Source: a virus
Virus record (IMG/VR): IMGVR_UViG_3300045999_000957
Coordinates: 1 to 32,388 of that record
Reading direction: 5' to 3' (one strand)
DNA length: 32,388 bases
How positions within the stretch are numbered: the first letter of the stretch is position 1; every line of letters begins with the position of its first letter. The position numbers and the translations under genes were made by a program. Shown here piece by piece: positions 29,426 through 32,388 of the stretch. The notes below the pieces were generated by a model. It ran no database searches, was not told the DNA's origin, and saw nothing but the letters and a program-made list of their open reading frames with translations.

Positions 29426-32388
29426 TTAGTCTTTCGGCTCTCGTTTAATCATATCAATGTGCAAGTCTGCTTTTGCTTTGTTATTAGCAATGTTTCTTTG
29501 CATGTCTTGATATACCAGCATTGTTGGTGACTTGAGAGCTTCATCACGGTATGCACTTACTGTTTCAGATAGTTTTTCTGCAAGACCAGCAAACGCACCG
29601 GCCTTAGTCTCAGAACTAAATGCTGTCATATCGCTTGCCATTTGCTGGCGCAAAGATACGCCATTCAAGGAAACCTTATTCATTGATAGCAACAAGTCAG
29701 AATATTCATTGTCATTTAACTTGACATTATCAATAGTCTTACTTGGGTAATTTACGATCATCCGGCCACGCTTGTCAGACAATTCACGCAACTTTGTTGA
29801 CAAAGCATCGTTCTTCTCATCCTTCATAAAGCTGGCAGACTCAACCTCTGTTCCCCAAAGGTTGCGCTTTGGCTTTAGGTCTGTAGACATCAGCGGAGTG
29901 CCGGCCATCCAACTGCGAATGGCAAAGTCAAAGTATTTAACTTCTGATGGCAAACTTGGATCAAGCGTTACATCACGCTTGGTTGGATCAATAGTGCGCT
30001 CAATCTGTCTCAGCATGGCAGAGAATGGCATTGGCACTGGAGCAACGCCACCGGCTAGGTTTTGCGTATACGTGCCAAAGAATTTATTCATAATCTCGCC
30101 AGTTTTCTCACCACTAGTATCACGGGTTACTTCTTGAAAAGCGTCAAAGAACTTGCCAAGCCCATCCATCATTGGTAGTTGGCCAATGTATTTAAATGGC
30201 AATAGCGTTGAGTACAACAGAAGATCGCCAAATGATGCGTCATCGTCTTTTCCGTAGATAGAACCAAGTTCAGCAACAGTTGCGGCAGAACACAGCAAAC
30301 CACCAACAGGCTCAAGACCAGCGATAGAGTAATAAGTGCCATTCATTTTGACAGAGCATTCCTGCCAGCCTTCATTTTCTTTTAACCATTGACGCTTCTT
30401 AGGATCAGATGGTCCAAGGCCAGTAAGCATTCCTTCTGTTGTCATCCAATATGCCGTACCCATAATTGCAGAACCAGCATACATCTTGCCTAGAGCCATT
30501 TGACGACGAGCGCCACCGGCTTGCAATTCAGCACGAACTTCCGACATCACGGGAGCAAATGGTGTACGAGAAAGAATTTGTTTCTCAGCATTGATAACAG
30601 TCTTAACAAACGGTGCAAGCAAAGTACCTACTGGCAAACCAGTTGGATTGTCATCTAGCGCCTTGCGAGTAGCCATAACCCAGTTACCAAAGCCACCCAT
30701 GTCAGACTGGAGTGATGCTTCTTTTACAGCAAGATCAAGTCTTTCTAAAGTATCAACGCTTGGATTGGTAATCTCATCTGCCATCAACATCATGGCATCA
30801 TCTGAACTCATGCCATTTTTAATATTGACTGCGGCATCACGTCCAGCAATTCGACGCAGTTCCATGTTGGCCACAAGTGCCTTAGTACCCTCGTCAACAA
30901 ACAATGCACCACGGAAAGGCAGACGGATAGCTTTACCAGCAAAGTCTGTCATGTGGGCAATGGGGCTGTCTGGGTCTTTAAATAACTTTGAAGTAATGGC
31001 AGGGTCTGGCTGAGTATCAATATTTCTACCGACACCGTAGACAGGAGCATCATTCTTGAACGCTTTAGATGCGGCTCTTAATGCATCAATACTTCCAGTG
31101 AAGAAGTTTGCCAGTTCAATGGCTGACTCTGCTGTTGACACAAAGTCTTCAGTAACTTCGCCACGAGTTTTTGTCCAAGCAAAATCAGTAGCACGGCCAA
31201 GTGTTGAAGCAAATGCTGTATCAATTGGGCGCATAAATGACTGGAAAGCAGAACCAAAGAACATTCTTGTAAATGTTGCTGGAGAAGACATGATGGAAGA
31301 CATCCATACTTCTTTCCACACATTACCAATGACTTGCATTCTTCTGCCACCCTCTTGAATAAACTTTGCTTTTTCAGCATCGTTAAGCAAGTCCATCATA
31401 TTGACCATGTTCTTGATGTTCTTAGCACCACCAAGTTCAGCAATCATTGATGTCAATTGTTCTGCATCAATAGCGCCAGCATCATCCTTGTATACACGGG
31501 ATGCACGTAAGGCACGACCAGCCTCAGACTTTGCCGCTTTAAAATTCATTTGCATGGCGGCATGAACAGTTAGCTGATTGGTAAAGTCAACCAGCAATGC
31601 ATCATCATTTTTGCCTGTTTCAGCAAGCGTCTTAATTTGCTGGCGCATGTTTTCAATCTTCATTGCAGAAGATTTAATTACTATCTTAGATGCTTGTAAT
31701 TGTTCTGCGTTATATACAGTTCCTATTTGCCGCTTTAGCAAGTCAGGAGCCATATTCATCTGTGTGGCTAGATCGTTTAATTCATCATCGCTCATTACTC
31801 CACGCTTGGCGGCAGAGAACTCACTTGCAAATACTTCTTCAGTCTTGCGGATCACAAAGTCAATATCTTCCGGTGACTTCATGTTCTGGAAACTGATGTC
31901 TAGCGGTATATCATCTGGCGCTTCACCAGTAAAGTACGCCTTGATCTTGGCGGCATCCACAACAGGAATCAAATCAGGACGCTCTGTTGACGGTAGAACA
32001 TTGTCAACAACCATTGGCTCCATTTTGATTGCATCAGTCTGGCCTTCAGGCAGTACCGTTGTAGTCTCTGACTCTGGCATAACAGGGGCAACTTCTTGCT
32101 TGGCCGCTTTATTGGCCTCCCGTGTAGCCTTTGCTTTTCCAGCAGTGGCCGCCTTTTTCTTAGCCTCAGCCGCCATCGTTGCTTCTTCTTTAAGCATTTC
32201 AATGGCATTGGCATTGTCTTTTGCTACTTGTTTGAGTACATCAGCACCTTTAGTACCCTGTTTTATGATGCGTACAACGTCCTCCAAGCCAGCAACTTGC
32301 ACACCTTCAGGTGGAATGATCTGGTCAGATTGAGCGTCTTGTAGTGCTGATTCTTCCGCAGTAGGGGTAGGTGCGCCTACATCAGACA
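29426..32388 (-). CDS. Large virion protein, main part (1000 aa when joined), T7 gp16-like position
   Basis: Reads leftward from the window end; the first 42 residues lie on the left copy (see 1-167). The N-terminal 110 residues are Lys/Ala/Glu-rich and disordered. The remainder is helical, with VWMSSIMSSPATFTRMFFGS and AFQSFMRPIDTAFASTLGRA around residue 350, patterns I know from very large internal virion proteins of environmental podoviruses. No lysozyme or transglycosylase motif is visible, unlike T7 gp16. Place right after the gp14/gp15-like genes and before the fibre fits an ejected internal protein. Confidence 0.8.
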   Translation of the reverse strand, partial: SDVGAPTPTAEESALQDAQSDQIIPPEGVQVAGLEDVVRIIKQGTKGADVLKQVAKDNANAIEMLKEEATMAAEAKKKAATAGKAKATREANKAAKQEVAPVMPESETTTVLPEGQTDAIKMEPMVVDNVLPSTERPDLIPVVDAAKIKAYFTGEAPDDIPLDISFQNMKSPEDIDFVIRKTEEVFASEFSAAKRGVMSDDELNDLATQMNMAPDLLKRQIGTVYNAEQLQASKIVIKSSAMKIENMRQQIKTLAETGKNDDALLVDFTNQLTVHAAMQMNFKAAKSEAGRALRASRVYKDDAGAIDAEQLTSMIAELGGAKNIKNMVNMMDLLNDAEKAKFIQEGGRRMQVIGNVWKEVWMSSIMSSPATFTRMFFGSAFQSFMRPIDTAFASTLGRATDFAWTKTRGEVTEDFVSTAESAIELANFFTGSIDALRAASKAFKNDAPVYGVGRNIDTQPDPAITSKLFKDPDSPIAHMTDFAGKAIRLPFRGALFVDEGTKALVANMELRRIAGRDAAVNIKNGMSSDDAMMLMADEITNPSVDTLERLDLAVKEASLQSDMGGFGNWVMATRKALDDNPTGLPVGTLLAPFVKTVINAEKQILSRTPFAPVMSEVRAELQAGGARRQMALGKMYAGSAIMGTAYWMTTEGMLTGLGPSDPKKRQWLKENEGWQECSVKMNGTYYSIAGLEPVGGLLCSAATVAELGSIYGKDDDASFGDLLLYSTLLPFKYIGQLPMMDGLGKFFDAFQEVTRDTSGEKTGEIMNKFFGTYTQNLAGGVAPVPMPFSAMLRQIERTIDPTKRDVTLDPSLPSEVKYFDFAIRSWMAGTPLMSTDLKPKRNLWGTEVESASFMKDEKNDALSTKLRELSDKRGRMIVNYPSKTIDNVKLNDNEYSDLLLSMNKVSLNGVSLRQQMASDMTAFSSETKAGAFAGLAEKLSETVSAYRDEALKSPTMLVYQDMQRNIANNKAKADLHIDMIKREPKD
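32263..32388. repeat. Terminal direct repeat, right copy (126 bp)
   Basis: Identical to bases 2-127. Removing one copy gives a genome of about 32,261 bp with an unbroken 1000-residue reading frame over the join. Confidence 0.93.

Noticed and set aside
1-32388. CRISPR array, reverse transcriptase or diversity-generating repeat
   Set aside because: No regular repeat-spacer pattern, no RT motif and no template/variable repeat pair seen by eye.

Overview
The window is a complete, terminally redundant assembly of a small (about 32.3 kb) double-stranded DNA phage with a T7-like (podovirus) virion. The last 126 bases repeat bases 2-127, and a 1000-residue virion gene reads straight across the join, so the real molecule is circular or circularly permuted, about 32,261 bp. 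No RNA polymerase, DNA polymerase, helicase, integrase or tRNA gene was found. The promoters that can be read look like host sigma-70 promoters, so the phage probably uses host transcription and replication enzymes. The host is not visible. Moderate GC, a KorA/TrfB-like regulator and a plasmid-like replication protein suggest a proteobacterium, possibly a freshwater betaproteobacterium (inference).

Late genes are on the minus strand and run leftward across the join. From 14348 down: SSB-tailed small protein, small and large terminase, gp13-like protein, small head proteins, portal, Bbp19-like protein, scaffold, then an unusual 650-base non-coding block, major capsid, a small probable decoration protein, a terminator, the two tail-tube proteins, and internal virion proteins. 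From 32388 down: the 1000-residue protein, T7-type tail fibre, glycine-rich tail tip, 2OG-Fe(II) oxygenase, small membrane proteins, a lysis cassette (holin candidate, Rz with nested Rz1, GH19 endolysin).

Early genes: a plus-strand operon (19700-23126) carries a winged-helix protein, YqaJ-type exonuclease, ERF annealing protein, a double-HTH regulator and several tiny proteins. A divergent minus-strand operon (19558-17780) carries a ribbon-helix-helix protein, RusA resolvase and small proteins. A 23-bp palindromic operator occurs twice between these operons and once inside the promoter of the terminase operon, linking early and late control.

A block from about 15.06 to 17.7 kb differs strongly in base and codon use (many CCGCGG, GGCCGG and GCGGC strings, TAAGGGG ribosome sites). 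It carries a plasmid-like winged-helix Rep candidate, a KorA/TrfB-like regulator, a Cys-rich protein and a GP88-family protein, with its own promoter/operator, possible iterons and an attenuator-like terminator just before rep. It looks like a transferred replication and control module.

The most novel-looking element is the non-coding block between scaffold and capsid (6955-7603). On the minus strand it reads: terminator, overlapping promoter, a roughly 93-nt terminator-ended small RNA candidate, a roughly 280-nt highly structured RNA candidate, a good promoter, and a capsid leader carrying short sites complementary to the small RNA.
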